From positions 3,906,001-3,970,000 of the forward strand of contig NZ_RCCA01000001.1 of the NCBI RefSeq assembly GCF_003663845.1: a DNA stretch of 64,000 bases, given 5' to 3'. Below, piece after piece: positions 10,101-19,648 of the stretch. The notes beneath the pieces were generated by a model. It saw only the letters and a list, made by a program, of their open reading frames with translations, ran no database searches and was not told the DNA's origin. Numbering within the stretch: the first letter of the stretch is position 1; each line of letters opens with the position of its first letter. Both the position numbers and the translations under genes were made by a program. The DNA is from Chryseobacterium sp. 7 (GTDB lineage Bacteria > Bacteroidota > Bacteroidia > Flavobacteriales > Weeksellaceae).

Positions 10101-11368
10101 TAAACTACCGGTTCTTTTCTGTCGATAATTCTCTTTGCAGATTTTACTGTTTTTACAATACCTCTTTCAATTAGTTTTCTAATGATGAATGGTTTGTACA
10201 ATTCAGCTGCCATATCTTTAGGAATACCACATTCGTGAAGCTGTAAGTTTGGACCTACAACAATTACCGAACGCGCAGAGTAGTCAACCCTTTTTCCTAG
10301 TAAGTTCTGACGGAAACGACCTTGCTTACCTTTCAATGAATCAGAAAGTGATTTCAATGGTCTGTTTGATTCAGATTTTACTGCAGAAGATTTTCTTGTG
10401 TTATCGAATAATGAATCTACTGATTCCTGAAGCATACGCTTCTCGTTTCTCAAGATTACTTCAGGAGCTTTGATCTCCAATAATCTCTTCAAACGGTTAT
10501 TTCTGATAATAACTCTTCTATAAAGGTCATTCAGGTCAGAAGTAGCGAAACGTCCTCCATCCAATGGAACCAATGGTCTTAATTCTGGTGGGATAACAGG
10601 AAGTACACGCATGATCATCCACTCTGGTCTGTTGATCATTCTTGTATTAGCACCTCTTAATGCTTCTACAACGTTCAATCTCTTAAGAGCTTCAGTTCTT
10701 CTTTGTTTTGAACCTTCATTGTGAGCTTTGTGTCTCAAATCGAAAGACAATGCATCAAGATCAATTCTTTTTAACAGATCTTCTACAGCTTCAGCACCCA
10801 TTCTGGCGATGAATTTGTTTGGATCAGAATCATCAAGATACTGGTTTTCTACAGGAAGAGTTTCCATGATGTCAAGGTACTCTTCTTCTGTAAGGAATTC
10901 CATATTTTCAAAATCAGAACCGTCTAATTTTTTAGCAATACCCTGCTGAATCACTACATATCTTTCGTAGTAGATGATCATGTCTAATTTCTTAGAAGGA
11001 ATTCCTAAAAGGTATCCAATTTTGTTTGGTAATGAACGGAAATACCAGATGTGTGCAATTGGAACTACAAGATTGATGTGCCCGATTCTCTCTCTTCTTA
11101 CTTTTTTCTCAGTAACTTCTACTCCACAACGGTCACAAACGATCCCTTTGTAACGAATTCTCTTGTATTTACCACAAGCACATTCGTAATCCTTTACAGG
11201 ACCAAAGATTTTCTCACAAAACAGCCCGTCTCTTTCAGGCTTGTGAGTTCTGTAGTTAATAGTTTCCGGCTTTAAAACCTCCCCTCTAGAGTCCTGTAAG
11301 ATAGACTCCGGTGAAGCTAAACCGATGGTTATTTTATTAAATCTACTTGATTTATTTTTATTTGACAT
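7103..11368 (-). CDS. rpoC: DNA-directed RNA polymerase subunit beta'
   Basis: 1421 aa, full length for Bacteroidetes. The N-terminal zinc ribbon has Cys63, Cys65, Cys78 and Cys81. The catalytic loop NADFDGDQMAVH lies near residue 473 and its three Asp residues hold the active-site magnesium. The second zinc site (CGTLRG ... CEAKKGICAKCYG) and the trigger-loop region are both present. It forms the clamp and half of the active-site cleft with RpoB. The gene follows rpoB by 122 nt and is followed by DUF3467. No truncation or odd residue seen. Confidence 0.98.
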   Translation of the reverse strand: MSNKNKSSRFNKITIGLASPESILQDSRGEVLKPETINYRTHKPERDGLFCEKIFGPVKDYECACGKYKRIRYKGIVCDRCGVEVTEKKVRRERIGHINLVVPIAHIWYFRSLPNKIGYLLGIPSKKLDMIIYYERYVVIQQGIAKKLDGSDFENMEFLTEEEYLDIMETLPVENQYLDDSDPNKFIARMGAEAVEDLLKRIDLDALSFDLRHKAHNEGSKQRRTEALKRLNVVEALRGANTRMINRPEWMIMRVLPVIPPELRPLVPLDGGRFATSDLNDLYRRVIIRNNRLKRLLEIKAPEVILRNEKRMLQESVDSLFDNTRKSSAVKSESNRPLKSLSDSLKGKQGRFRQNLLGKRVDYSARSVIVVGPNLQLHECGIPKDMAAELYKPFIIRKLIERGIVKTVKSAKRIIDRKEPVVYDILENVMKGHPVLLNRAPTLHRLGIQAFQPKMIEGKAIQLHPLVTTAFNADFDGDQMAVHLPLGPEAILEAQLLMLGSQNILNPANGSPITVPSQDMVLGLYFMTKELSSTETMKVKGEGLAFYSPEEAEIAYAEGRVSLNAKVRCRLPIKEDGEIVTRLIETSVGRILFNQIVPKQVGYINELLTKKSLRNVIGKILADTDFPTTVKFLDAMKDLGYSNAFKGGLSFSLGDIVVPVEKKQMIASSIETVDEIRANYNMGLITDTERYNQVIDVWTNTNAGLTEMIMSRMKTDQGGFNSVYMMLDSGARGSKEQIRQLSGMRGLMAKPQKAGSTGAEIIENPILANFKEGLSILEYFISTHGARKGLADTALKTADAGYLTRRLVDVAQDVIVTEDDCGTLRGTEVTALKKNDEIVERISERILGRVSLHNIYDPETDELIASADQVIIEALAKRIEEAGLEAVEVRSPLTCEAKKGICAKCYGRNLATGKVIHMGEAVGVIAAQSIGEPGTQLTLRTFHQGGTAGNVSENPSIVARRDGIVEMDEVRTITSEDENGNTAEVVVSRSTEFRLVADNESRTPLMVANVPYGSILSVKPGDKVKKGDTICRWDPYNAVIIAETSGKVEYEDIIQGISFQLEIDEQTGFEEKVISESRNKKAVPTLKVVDSKGVEQKAYNLPVGAHLMVNDGEKIKAGKVLIKIPRKSAKAGDITGGLPRVTELFEARNPSNPAVVTEIDGVVSYGKIKRGNRELIVEAKTGERKIYLVKLSNQILVQENDFVRAGSPLSDGSITPEDILRIKGPTAVQEYLVNEIQEVYRLQGVKIDDKHFEIIVRQMMTKVSIVDGGDTQFLEGALEHKYDFLEENNRVFGLKVVVDAGDSKEFQPGQMITARELRDENSKLKREDLSLVEVREALPATATPVLQGITRAALQTKSFMSAASFQETTKVLNEAAVAGKIDDLNGLKENVIVGHRIPAGTGLKEYQNVIVGSKKEFEDLN

Positions 11369-11380
11369 AATTTTTTTTAG

Positions 11381-11408
11381 ATTTTAGATTTCAGATTTCA
11401 GATTTCAG
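11381..11408. repeat. Heptanucleotide tandem repeat in the rpoB-rpoC spacer
   Basis: Four consecutive 7-bp units (one ATTTTAG and three ATTTCAG) lie just upstream of rpoC. A second short direct repeat (TCTGACATCT, twice) lies at about 11,460-11,485. The spacer is otherwise AT-rich and contains no gene. Such simple repeats could change rpoBC spacing by slippage, but nothing shows that they act. Confidence 0.7.
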
Positions 11409-11490
11409 ACGAAATCGTCATTCCAAATTCAAGGATTATAAAATTTTTAGAGTACCATAGTCTGACATCTTGTGTCTGACATCTGACAGC

Positions 11491-14400
11491 TTACTCCTCC
11501 AATCTTACGTCTAATCCAAGACCTTGTAACTCGTGAAGTAATACATTGAATGATTCTGGAATACCTGGTTCAGGCATAGATTCACCTTTTGCAATGGCTT
11601 CATAAGTTTTTGCTCTACCAATCACGTCATCCGACTTCACAGTAAGGATTTCTCTAAGGATGTTAGATGCACCGAATGCTTCAAGTGCCCAAACCTCCAT
11701 CTCTCCGAATCTCTGACCTCCGAACTGAGCTTTACCTCCTAACGGCTGCTGAGTAATCAATGAGTAAGGACCAATAGAACGTGCGTGCATCTTATCATCT
11801 ACCATGTGTCCTAGTTTCAACATGTAAATGATACCTACAGTCGCAGCCTGTGTAAATCTTTCTCCGGTACCTCCATCATAAAGGTGAGTGTGACCGAATT
11901 TAGGAAGACCTGCTTTCTCAGTGTACTCCGTAATCTGATCAAGACTTGCTCCGTCGAAGATTGGCGTAGCGAACTTCAATCCTAGTTTTCTACCAGCCCA
12001 CCCAAGAACGGTTTCGTAGATCTGACCGATGTTCATACGAGAAGGTACCCCTAGTGGATTCAATACAATATCTACCGGTGTTCCGTCTTCAAGGAATGGC
12101 ATATCTTCTTCACGAACGATTCTTGAAACGATACCCTTGTTACCGTGACGTCCTGCCATTTTATCCCCTACATTCAGTTTACGTTTCTTAGCGATGTAAA
12201 CTTTAGCCAACTTCATGATACCTGCCGGAAGCTCATCTCCGATTGAAATTGCAAATTTCTCACGGTTTTTAACTCCCTGGATGTCGTTATATTTGATTTT
12301 GTAATTGTGAATCAATTGTTTGATCAATTCATTCTTGTCAGCGTCTACTGTCCAGTCTGCACCACTAACGTTTACATAATCTTCAACTGAAGTCAATAAT
12401 TTGTGAGTGAATTTCACACCTTTACCGATGATTTCTTCGTCAAGGTCATTTTGTACCCCTTGAGAAGTTTTACCGCTTACCAGTGTATTTAATTTTTCAA
12501 TTAAAGTATTTCTCAACTCATCAAACTTAGCCTTGTAAGTGTTTTCAATTTCTTCAAGTTTAAGTTTTTCTTCAGTTCTTTTCTTTTTGTCTTTAATGTT
12601 TCTAGAGAACAATTTCTTGTTGATAACAACTCCTCTTAATGAAGAGTCAGCTTTCAATGAAGCATCCTTCACATCACCAGCTTTATCACCGAAGATTGCT
12701 CTAAGAAGTTTTTCTTCAGGAGTTGGGTCAGATTCACCTTTTGGAGTAATTTTACCAATCATGATATCTCCAGGCTTCACTTCAGCACCAATTCTGATCA
12801 TACCGTTCTCGTCAAGATCTTTAGTAGCTTCTTCAGAAACGTTTGGAATATCTGCTGTAAGTTCTTCCATACCCAGTTTGGTATCACGAACTTCAAGAGA
12901 ATATTCATCTACGTGGATTGAAGTAAACCAGTCTTCACGTACAACTTTTTCGTTGATTACGATTGCATCCTCAAAGTTGTATCCTTTCCAAGGCATGAAC
13001 GCTACCACTAAGTTTCTACCAAGAGCCAATTCTCCTTTTTCAGTAGCATAACCGTCGCAAAGTACTTGTCCTTTCTCCACTACATCACCTACTCTTACGT
13101 TTGGTCTTAGTGTGATGGTTGTACTCTGGTTGGTTTTTCTGAACTTAGTAAGTTTGTATGTTTTAGTAGCAGACTCGAATTGTACTAAATCTTCGTCTTC
13201 GCTTCTTTCATATTTAATAACGATTCTGTCAGCATCTACGTACTCTACAGTACCTGTACCTTCAGCGTTAATTAAGATTCTTGAGTCTCTTGCAACTTGC
13301 TGCTCAAGCCCTGTACCAACGATTGGAGCCTGTGGCTTCAATAGAGGAACGGCCTGACGCATCATGTTAGATCCCATCAATGCACGGTTCGCATCATCAT
13401 GCTCCAAGAATGGAATTAACGAAGCGGAAATACCAGAAATCTGGTTTGGTGCAACATCGATAAGGTTAACCTGAGCTGGTTCAACTACCGGGTAGTCACC
13501 ATCTAATCTTGCAATAATTCTGTCTGTTAAGAAATCACCATTATCGCTCAATTCAACGTTTGCCTGAGCAATTACTTTGTCTTCTTCGTCTTCTGCATTT
13601 AGATAGATAGGATCTGCGTTAAGCTCAATCTTACCACCTTCTACCTTTCTATATGGAGTTTCAATGAAACCTAGTCTGTTGATTTTAGCATAGATCCCTA
13701 GAGATGAAATCAAACCGATGTTTGGTCCTTCCGGGGTTTCAATCGGGCAAATTCTTCCGTAGTGAGTGTGGTGAACGTCACGAACCTCGAAACCTGCTCT
13801 TTCTCTTGATAAACCACCAGGCCCTAGTGCAGATAATCTTCTCTTGTGAGTGATCTCTGATAGAGGGTTGGTTTGGTCCATGAACTGAGATAGCTGATTG
13901 GTACCGAAGAACGAGTTGATTACAGATGTTAATGTCTTAGCATTTACAAGATCAAGTGGAGTAAAGATTTCGTTATCTCTAACGTTCATTCTTTCCTTGA
14001 TTGTTCTTGCAATTCTTGAAAGACCTACACCGAACTGTCCTGCTAATTGCTCACCAACAGTTTTAATTCTTCTGTTTGATAAGTGGTCAATATCATCAAC
14101 ATCCGTTTTTGAGTTTACTAACTCAATTAAGTGTCTTACAATTGCAATGATATCTTCTTTTGTAAGAACTTCAGTTGTAGTTGGGATGTTTAGGCTTAAC
14201 TTTTTGTTTAGTCTGTAACGTCCTACTTCACCTAAAGAGTATCTCTGCTCAGAGAAGAATAATTTTTCAATGATTCCTCTTGCAGTTTCCTCATCTGGTG
14301 GATCTGCGTTTCTTAACTGACGATAAATATACTCTACTGCTTCTTTTTCAGAGTTAGTAGGGTCTTTTTGTAATGTATTCTGAATGATTGAGAATTCGTT

Positions 14401-15312
14401 GCTGTTTTCTTTGTGAATCAGGATTGATTTCACACCAGCATCCAGGATAAGATCTAAATGTTCTTTTTCAAGGATTGTTTCTCTATCCAGGATGATCTCG
14501 TTTCTTTCGATAGAAACTACTTCACCTGTATCTTCGTCTACGAAGTCTTCGAACCAAGTGTTCAATACTCTCGCAGCCAATGTTCTCCCTTCTACTTTTT
14601 TAAGGGCAGCTTTAGAAACTTTCACTTCTTCAGCAAGGTCGAAAATCTGAAGGATATCCTTGTCAGATTCATAACCGATAGCTCTTAATAAAGTTGTTAA
14701 TGGTAATTTTTTCTTACGGTCGATATACGCGTACATTACGCTGTTGATATCTGTTGTAAATTCCATCCAAGATCCTTTGAAAGGGATAATTCTTGAATAA
14801 TATAATTTGGTCCCGTTCGCGTGGTAAGTCTGTCCGAAGAATACACCAGGTGAACGGTGAAGCTGCGTAACGATAACTCTCTCAGCACCATTGATGATGA
14901 AAGAACCACTTGGCGTCATATAAGGAACCGGACCTAAGTATACGTCCTGAACCACAGTTTGGAAATCTTCGTGTTCCGGGTCAGTACAATACAGTTTAAG
15001 TCTAGCTTTTAGAGGAACTGAATAAGTAAGTCCTCTTTCCACACACTCATCAATTGAATAACGTGGAGAATCTACCAGATAGTCTAAGAATTCTAATACG
15101 AATTGGTTTCTTGAATCCGTAATTGGGAAATTCTCTTGGAAAGTCTTGTAAAGAGCTTCTGTCTTTCTGGCTTCAGGAAGTGTATCAAGCTGGAAAAATT
15201 CTCTGAAAGACTCAATTTGGATATCCAAAAAGTCTGGAGTGATAATTTTTCCTTTCGCTGATGAGAAATTAATTCTCGGATTTCCTTGAGTTGTTGATTT
15301 TGTTTTACTCAT
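11491..15312 (-). CDS. rpoB: DNA-directed RNA polymerase subunit beta
   Basis: 1273 aa, normal for the phylum. Recognised by the rifampicin-pocket region (FGTNQLSQFMDQTNPLSEIT, then THKRRLSALGPGGL, near residues 465-505), ETPEGPNIGLI just after it, and the C-terminal KMAGRHGNKGIVSRI and MPFLEDGTPVDI segments. Residues of the rifampicin pocket look wild type. Catalyses RNA synthesis with RpoC, alpha and omega. Here it is not directly behind rplL: three envelope genes and two terminators lie between, and it has its own promoter and a long leader. Confidence 0.98.
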   Translation of the reverse strand: MSKTKSTTQGNPRINFSSAKGKIITPDFLDIQIESFREFFQLDTLPEARKTEALYKTFQENFPITDSRNQFVLEFLDYLVDSPRYSIDECVERGLTYSVPLKARLKLYCTDPEHEDFQTVVQDVYLGPVPYMTPSGSFIINGAERVIVTQLHRSPGVFFGQTYHANGTKLYYSRIIPFKGSWMEFTTDINSVMYAYIDRKKKLPLTTLLRAIGYESDKDILQIFDLAEEVKVSKAALKKVEGRTLAARVLNTWFEDFVDEDTGEVVSIERNEIILDRETILEKEHLDLILDAGVKSILIHKENSNEFSIIQNTLQKDPTNSEKEAVEYIYRQLRNADPPDEETARGIIEKLFFSEQRYSLGEVGRYRLNKKLSLNIPTTTEVLTKEDIIAIVRHLIELVNSKTDVDDIDHLSNRRIKTVGEQLAGQFGVGLSRIARTIKERMNVRDNEIFTPLDLVNAKTLTSVINSFFGTNQLSQFMDQTNPLSEITHKRRLSALGPGGLSRERAGFEVRDVHHTHYGRICPIETPEGPNIGLISSLGIYAKINRLGFIETPYRKVEGGKIELNADPIYLNAEDEEDKVIAQANVELSDNGDFLTDRIIARLDGDYPVVEPAQVNLIDVAPNQISGISASLIPFLEHDDANRALMGSNMMRQAVPLLKPQAPIVGTGLEQQVARDSRILINAEGTGTVEYVDADRIVIKYERSEDEDLVQFESATKTYKLTKFRKTNQSTTITLRPNVRVGDVVEKGQVLCDGYATEKGELALGRNLVVAFMPWKGYNFEDAIVINEKVVREDWFTSIHVDEYSLEVRDTKLGMEELTADIPNVSEEATKDLDENGMIRIGAEVKPGDIMIGKITPKGESDPTPEEKLLRAIFGDKAGDVKDASLKADSSLRGVVINKKLFSRNIKDKKKRTEEKLKLEEIENTYKAKFDELRNTLIEKLNTLVSGKTSQGVQNDLDEEIIGKGVKFTHKLLTSVEDYVNVSGADWTVDADKNELIKQLIHNYKIKYNDIQGVKNREKFAISIGDELPAGIMKLAKVYIAKKRKLNVGDKMAGRHGNKGIVSRIVREEDMPFLEDGTPVDIVLNPLGVPSRMNIGQIYETVLGWAGRKLGLKFATPIFDGASLDQITEYTEKAGLPKFGHTHLYDGGTGERFTQAATVGIIYMLKLGHMVDDKMHARSIGPYSLITQQPLGGKAQFGGQRFGEMEVWALEAFGASNILREILTVKSDDVIGRAKTYEAIAKGESMPEPGIPESFNVLLHELQGLGLDVRLEE

Positions 15313-15635
15313 AAAACTTTTAAGAAAGGGTTAAAAAATATTTTGATTCATTAAAAAATATCAGAAAAGAACAAAAAAACAAGATAAAAGTAAAGGTAAA
15401 AGTGTTTTTGGCGCTCACAAAGAACCTTAGGCTCTTTTAAACTTTGTACTTAGTTCTTTCTAACTGCAACACTGGTATATCTTTTCACAGCGTAATGCAA
15501 AATATTTTTATTACTTTTGAGGCTATATTACCGCAATATCTATATACACGAAATCCCTTCCATGCTTCACCAATGAAAGAGTTGATTTTCAGTATTTTAT
15601 AAATTTACAAACAATTTTTCGCGCCAAAAGAGGGG

Positions 15636-15667
15636 CAAATATACAAAAAGTTATCCACAAAAACAAA
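15636..15667 (-). promoter_or_regulatory. rpoBC promoter with an embedded DnaA-box-like site and long leader
   Basis: Read on the minus strand: TTTG (15667-15664), a 20-bp spacer, then TATATTTG (15643-15636), a near-ideal Bacteroidetes housekeeping promoter. The spacer holds TTATCCACA on the plus strand (15651-15659), identical to the classic DnaA box. Transcription would start near 15,628, giving a leader of about 315 nt before the rpoB ATG at 15,312. The leader has no gene. It contains an 8-bp imperfect hairpin at 15,418-15,437. The 440-bp region 15,313-15,752 otherwise holds only the terminator of the upstream gene. Confidence 0.65.
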
Positions 15668-15699
15668 TAAATCATCTCATTTTGAGACTCTTAAAATAA

Positions 15700-15729
15700 G
15701 AGAGACTGCCCAAATATGAGCAGCCTCTC
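15700..15729 (-). terminator. Intrinsic terminator after the TSP3-repeat T9SS gene
   Basis: 10-bp stem (GAGAGACTGC / GCAGCCTCTC, one G-U pair on the minus-strand RNA) with a 10-nt loop followed by TTATTTT on the minus strand. It separates the inserted envelope genes from the rpoB promoter. Confidence 0.75.
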
Positions 15730-15752
15730 CACAACACAAGCTAATCTTATGA

Positions 15753-18347
15753 TTATTTCACAATAACCTTATAAGATTTTATCGTCGATTTAGTTTCTAT
15801 CTTAATAATATACACCCCGGTTGGAAGTGAAGAGGTATCAATACCTGTATGAGCATTGAACTTATCTGTTTTAACTACCTGTCCCTGTGCTGAGAACAAT
15901 GTATACACTCCTTCTTCTGCTGATGTTATTCTAAGGTTTTCCCCAGCCTTTACAGGGTTTGGATATACTTTTACATCATTCGCTGCTTCTTTAACATCTG
16001 TGGCAGCAACTTTTGCAGTACTGGATACATTTTTCAGTAATGAAGCATAAGGAGAAAGTGGTGAATCCGGAGATCCTCTTTTCACAAGATCTGTATCTAC
16101 TACAGCCTGAATACCGTCTTTGTCATTATCATTAATCGTAGAGATAAATCCTCCTCCTAAAGTATCAAGGTTTGCTTTTCCTATTTTATAAAGGTCAAGA
16201 TCTGAACCATTGGAAGTAATATCCAGGAAGTCTGGTTTATCATCCCCGTCTGTATTTTTGATTGGGTATTTCAATACTCCTGAATCTGGCGAAGTTTCCA
16301 GAATATCAGCAATTCCGTTTTTACCTACCGGAACATTGGCATCAATGATACCGTTATGATCTGCATCAATCTGGTTAATTACCGAGTTTGGAATTCCGGA
16401 TTCAAATAAATCTAAGATTCCGTCATTGTCAGAATCAAGGTCAAGATAATTAGGTACAGAATCTCCTAATACCGGTGTTATCAAAATATCACCTTCATTA
16501 TCATCATCCTGGAATTTACCATTTTTATCAAAGTCTTCTACAGCATCAGGAATACCATCGTTATCAGAATCAAGATCACAAGCATCTACAATTCCGTCGC
16601 CATCTGTATCTAATGCAGGAGATTTGTCATTTACCGCTGTACATCCTTCTGCACAGTCAGGAATTCCGTTTCCGTTATTATCTATGCTGTCATCACCTCC
16701 CTGGCATTGATCGAAACAGTTCGGAACACCATCATTGTCATCATCTCTACTCGCAAAAGCATTATAGATATAGTAATTTTGAGGAATACGAATTGCCGTT
16801 CCACTGTTGAAAGTAATTTTAATACGGTTGAATGGTTTTGTAGCCTTTCCTCCTACATAGAATTTATTGGAATTTGTAGTGAAGAAATTTCCGCTGATAA
16901 GACTTCCTGAACTTGTGAAAGTATCTGTCAAAACATTCCCGTTATATAATGTTACGGTGATGTTTTCCAGAACACTTACTCCAAGAAGGTTTCCTGCTTT
17001 TTCTACAGTAAATCCAGCCATTGTATTGGCAGGAAGTACCGCATTAGTACCTACTGTTGCAAATGCCGAGAAAAGACTTAGGATAGATGCTGCAGGAACA
17101 GTAGCCGTTGCATAATTAGAAGGATTATTGTCCACAATTGCTTCCGGATTAGTCATTTTAGCTAAAATAAGCCCTAAGAATCCCGGACCTGAAGTCCATG
17201 TAGTACCTGTCACCAAATTTCCTGGTACCGCAGAACCGCTTGTCTGGATTTTATCATCACATTCACAAGTAATCGGTTCTTCGAAAGCATAATATACTTT
17301 CAATGCTCCTAAATTAAATCCTACGGTTTGGGTAATTTTCAATCTTACTTCGTTGAAAGGCTTAGTAGTGGTTAAAGTCACTTTTTGTTTTCCTGACCCA
17401 TACCCTAATACTTTAATATTGATTAAACCTCCTCCGTCAGACAGTTGTTTTGAATCCTGAAGCTGACCGAAAAGATAAGTTTCTATGGTAATATTTTTTA
17501 AGAATTCCGCGCTTAACAGTTTCCCCTGATCATCCGGCTCTATAACAAATCCTGTTCTGTTTCCTGCAGGATAAGTTTGATTTTTGTCAAGAACTCCTAC
17601 TGAATAAGATCCTAATAACCCTATTGGCAGCACTATTGACCCATATGAATTTTTATTTCCGTCACCAATTCTTTCTTTATTCTGAACATAAGAAAGCGGA
17701 GCCAGGAAACTGCTGCTTCCGGATACGTTTCCATCCACACCACTTCCTGCGATGATGTCATCACAAATACCATTGTTATCTGTAGGTACTTTTGCAGGAT
17801 CAAATGCAAATGCATAATATACATTCATTGCACTGAATACAGAAAGAACATTCGTCTGATACAATCTTACTTCATCAAATTCTTTTGAAGTTTTAAAATG
17901 CAGGAATATTCTGTTTTTGCTTCCCCCGAATGCAGGCACTGATAAAAGTGTATTGCTGGTGGTTGTTTCCTGAAGTATCCCGTTTTTATAGGTACTGATT
18001 CTCAAAGAGCTCAAAAGATCCACCGTAATAAAACTTGTTCCAAGATCTACATTGAATCCGGTGATATATCCCGCAGGATACGTTGTATTTTTGTTTCTTA
18101 CAGATATTCCGTTTCCACTTAAAAGAGAAGCGAAATTCCCCATACTTACGCTGTTATCAAGGCTGGCATCCACTACGGGATTCATGCTTCCGTTATAACA
18201 TGCAAGACAAATCCCTGAATTGTTGACAGGTTTTGCTTCAACCCCCATCCCACGGATAGGTTCATAGCCCTGCTGCGCAAATAATACCGCAGACATCATC
18301 AATGTCATAAGCATCGCAGCTAACTTTTCGAATAATTTTCTGGTCAT
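15753..18347 (-). CDS. T9SS-secreted protein with thrombospondin type-3 calcium repeats
   Basis: 864 aa. Signal peptide (MTRKLFEKLAAMLMTLMMSAVLFAQQ), then three related beta-rich modules of about 150-170 residues, each holding a 'YPAGxxxGFxVE/D' or similar segment and an 'F(N/D)E/RVRL/IKI' strand. A run of Asp-rich type-3 repeats follows (DDDNDGVPNC, DTDGDGIVDACDLDSDNDGIPD, DLDSDNDGILD; about residues 535-690), which bind calcium. A type A sorting domain closes it (VYPNPVKAGENLRI ... GVYIIKIETKSTIKSYKVIVK). Exported by T9SS, probably a surface adhesin or structural protein. It lies unusually between rplL and rpoB and is the last gene of that inserted group. Confidence 0.85.
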   Translation of the reverse strand: MTRKLFEKLAAMLMTLMMSAVLFAQQGYEPIRGMGVEAKPVNNSGICLACYNGSMNPVVDASLDNSVSMGNFASLLSGNGISVRNKNTTYPAGYITGFNVDLGTSFITVDLLSSLRISTYKNGILQETTTSNTLLSVPAFGGSKNRIFLHFKTSKEFDEVRLYQTNVLSVFSAMNVYYAFAFDPAKVPTDNNGICDDIIAGSGVDGNVSGSSSFLAPLSYVQNKERIGDGNKNSYGSIVLPIGLLGSYSVGVLDKNQTYPAGNRTGFVIEPDDQGKLLSAEFLKNITIETYLFGQLQDSKQLSDGGGLINIKVLGYGSGKQKVTLTTTKPFNEVRLKITQTVGFNLGALKVYYAFEEPITCECDDKIQTSGSAVPGNLVTGTTWTSGPGFLGLILAKMTNPEAIVDNNPSNYATATVPAASILSLFSAFATVGTNAVLPANTMAGFTVEKAGNLLGVSVLENITVTLYNGNVLTDTFTSSGSLISGNFFTTNSNKFYVGGKATKPFNRIKITFNSGTAIRIPQNYYIYNAFASRDDDNDGVPNCFDQCQGGDDSIDNNGNGIPDCAEGCTAVNDKSPALDTDGDGIVDACDLDSDNDGIPDAVEDFDKNGKFQDDDNEGDILITPVLGDSVPNYLDLDSDNDGILDLFESGIPNSVINQIDADHNGIIDANVPVGKNGIADILETSPDSGVLKYPIKNTDGDDKPDFLDITSNGSDLDLYKIGKANLDTLGGGFISTINDNDKDGIQAVVDTDLVKRGSPDSPLSPYASLLKNVSSTAKVAATDVKEAANDVKVYPNPVKAGENLRITSAEEGVYTLFSAQGQVVKTDKFNAHTGIDTSSLPTGVYIIKIETKSTIKSYKVIVK

Positions 18348-18385
18348 TTTATATTTTTTAAAGTTTGTGTTCGTTTTTTATTGAA

Positions 18386-19519
18386 TTAGTAAAGAGCTTT
18401 CCAGTTTGTTCCATTGCAGCCTTCATGCACTCTAGTAGTTGTGTTATACCGGATTGCCCCTTCTTCAGCAGTTGTACAAGCTGCATTGGCATCGGAAGCA
18501 ATTCCTTTCATCTGAATAGCTGCACCCGTAGCTGTAGCTGCTGTAGGAGCCATATTGATTCCTAAAATAGTGTCGGTTCCATTGCCTTTATTAAAAAAAA
18601 CATGTTCTTTGTTAGCATAAACCATTTGTCCCGTAGCTGCCTGTCCGGAAAATCCTATTGCAAAAGCTTCTGTACCCGTAGCTGTATTGGCAGAACCTAC
18701 AGCAATATTGTTCAGTGATGTTATATTTCCACTTCCAATGGCAATCCCACCACTATTGTTATGATTGTTTCCAATAGTAAGTCCCGCAATTCCTGTTACC
18801 GTATTAAGGTTTCCAAAAACCATGTTATTGGCCCCCGTTGCGCTGTTGTTATTTCCTATTATTTTAGCCCCATTATTGGCCGCATTATTTAATCCAATAG
18901 CTACAGCCGGAAAGTTCCCCTGTGCAGAAACTGTGTTGTCTTTTCCCAATGCAACATTGGAGGAGGTACTGTTGGTAAGGGTATTATTGGAACCCCATGT
19001 AAATGAAGCGAAAGAACCCGTAGCAGAATTGGCATTTCCTCCCTGTAAGGTTCCATTAATGTCTAGAACTCCTTTTACATTTTTCTGAGTTGCCAAAATT
19101 AAATTCTGACCGTCTGTTGTTCCTAAATAATTTCCGGTTCCAATATCAGTTCCTAAAGCTGCCGTTGCAGCTGTTGTTCCAGTATTTCCTACCGTCCGCC
19201 AGCTTCCGCTTAAGCTACCCCATTTGGTTCCGTCAAAATAATAGTATCCCGGTGAAACTACATCCACAGTCTGTCCTGTAGGTGAAGCTTCAACCGCTGT
19301 AACATATACGATTGCCCCGGTTTGTGCCGCTGTATAGTTTTTAGCTTTCAGTTGTACTCCAGTAAGCCTTGGCGCTATTACCCCGTCCAGTTTACTTGTA
19401 TTAGAAGCTGATCCTACGACATCAAGCGTTGCCTGCGCCTGAGAGGTGTTAATCCCTACCTGTGCTAATGTGGTCAAACTAAATGATAAAAGAGCGATGG
19501 TTAATAATTTGTTTTTCAT
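18386..19519 (-). CDS. Secreted protein with YadA-head-like beta-roll repeats
   Basis: 377 aa from the ATG at 19519 (MKNKLLTIALLSFSLTTLAQ signal peptide). The frame extends to 19573 but that start would hide the signal. After VGINTSQAQATLDVVGS comes a domain of about 120 residues, then from about 170 to 310 a run of roughly 14-residue units (NSATGSFA, NTVSAQGN, NSATGANN, NTVTGIAG, GSANTATGTEAFAIG). These match the left-handed beta-roll of trimeric autotransporter heads. The C-terminus (EGAIRYNTTTRVHEGCNGTNWKALY) is a common flavobacterial ending, not a YadA membrane anchor. Probably a surface structural protein. It lies 38 nt upstream of the TSP3 protein gene. Confidence 0.72.
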   Translation of the reverse strand: MKNKLLTIALLSFSLTTLAQVGINTSQAQATLDVVGSASNTSKLDGVIAPRLTGVQLKAKNYTAAQTGAIVYVTAVEASPTGQTVDVVSPGYYYFDGTKWGSLSGSWRTVGNTGTTAATAALGTDIGTGNYLGTTDGQNLILATQKNVKGVLDINGTLQGGNANSATGSFASFTWGSNNTLTNSTSSNVALGKDNTVSAQGNFPAVAIGLNNAANNGAKIIGNNNSATGANNMVFGNLNTVTGIAGLTIGNNHNNSGGIAIGSGNITSLNNIAVGSANTATGTEAFAIGFSGQAATGQMVYANKEHVFFNKGNGTDTILGINMAPTAATATGAAIQMKGIASDANAACTTAEEGAIRYNTTTRVHEGCNGTNWKALY

Positions 19520-19648
19520 TTCTAATGATATTTGCTGTTTTTTTTTATGTGGATGTGTTTTTTTAAAAGACAATTATTGAGTGCTCTCATTTAAATAATA
19601 AATGAAATAACAGGTATACTGTAAGAAGCACCAAAATTGTGAGAAATA

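Noticed and set aside
12539..13051. 170-codon frame opposite rpoB
   Set aside because: Antisense to a highly conserved gene, Ser/Leu-rich as expected for a shadow frame of a codon-biased gene.
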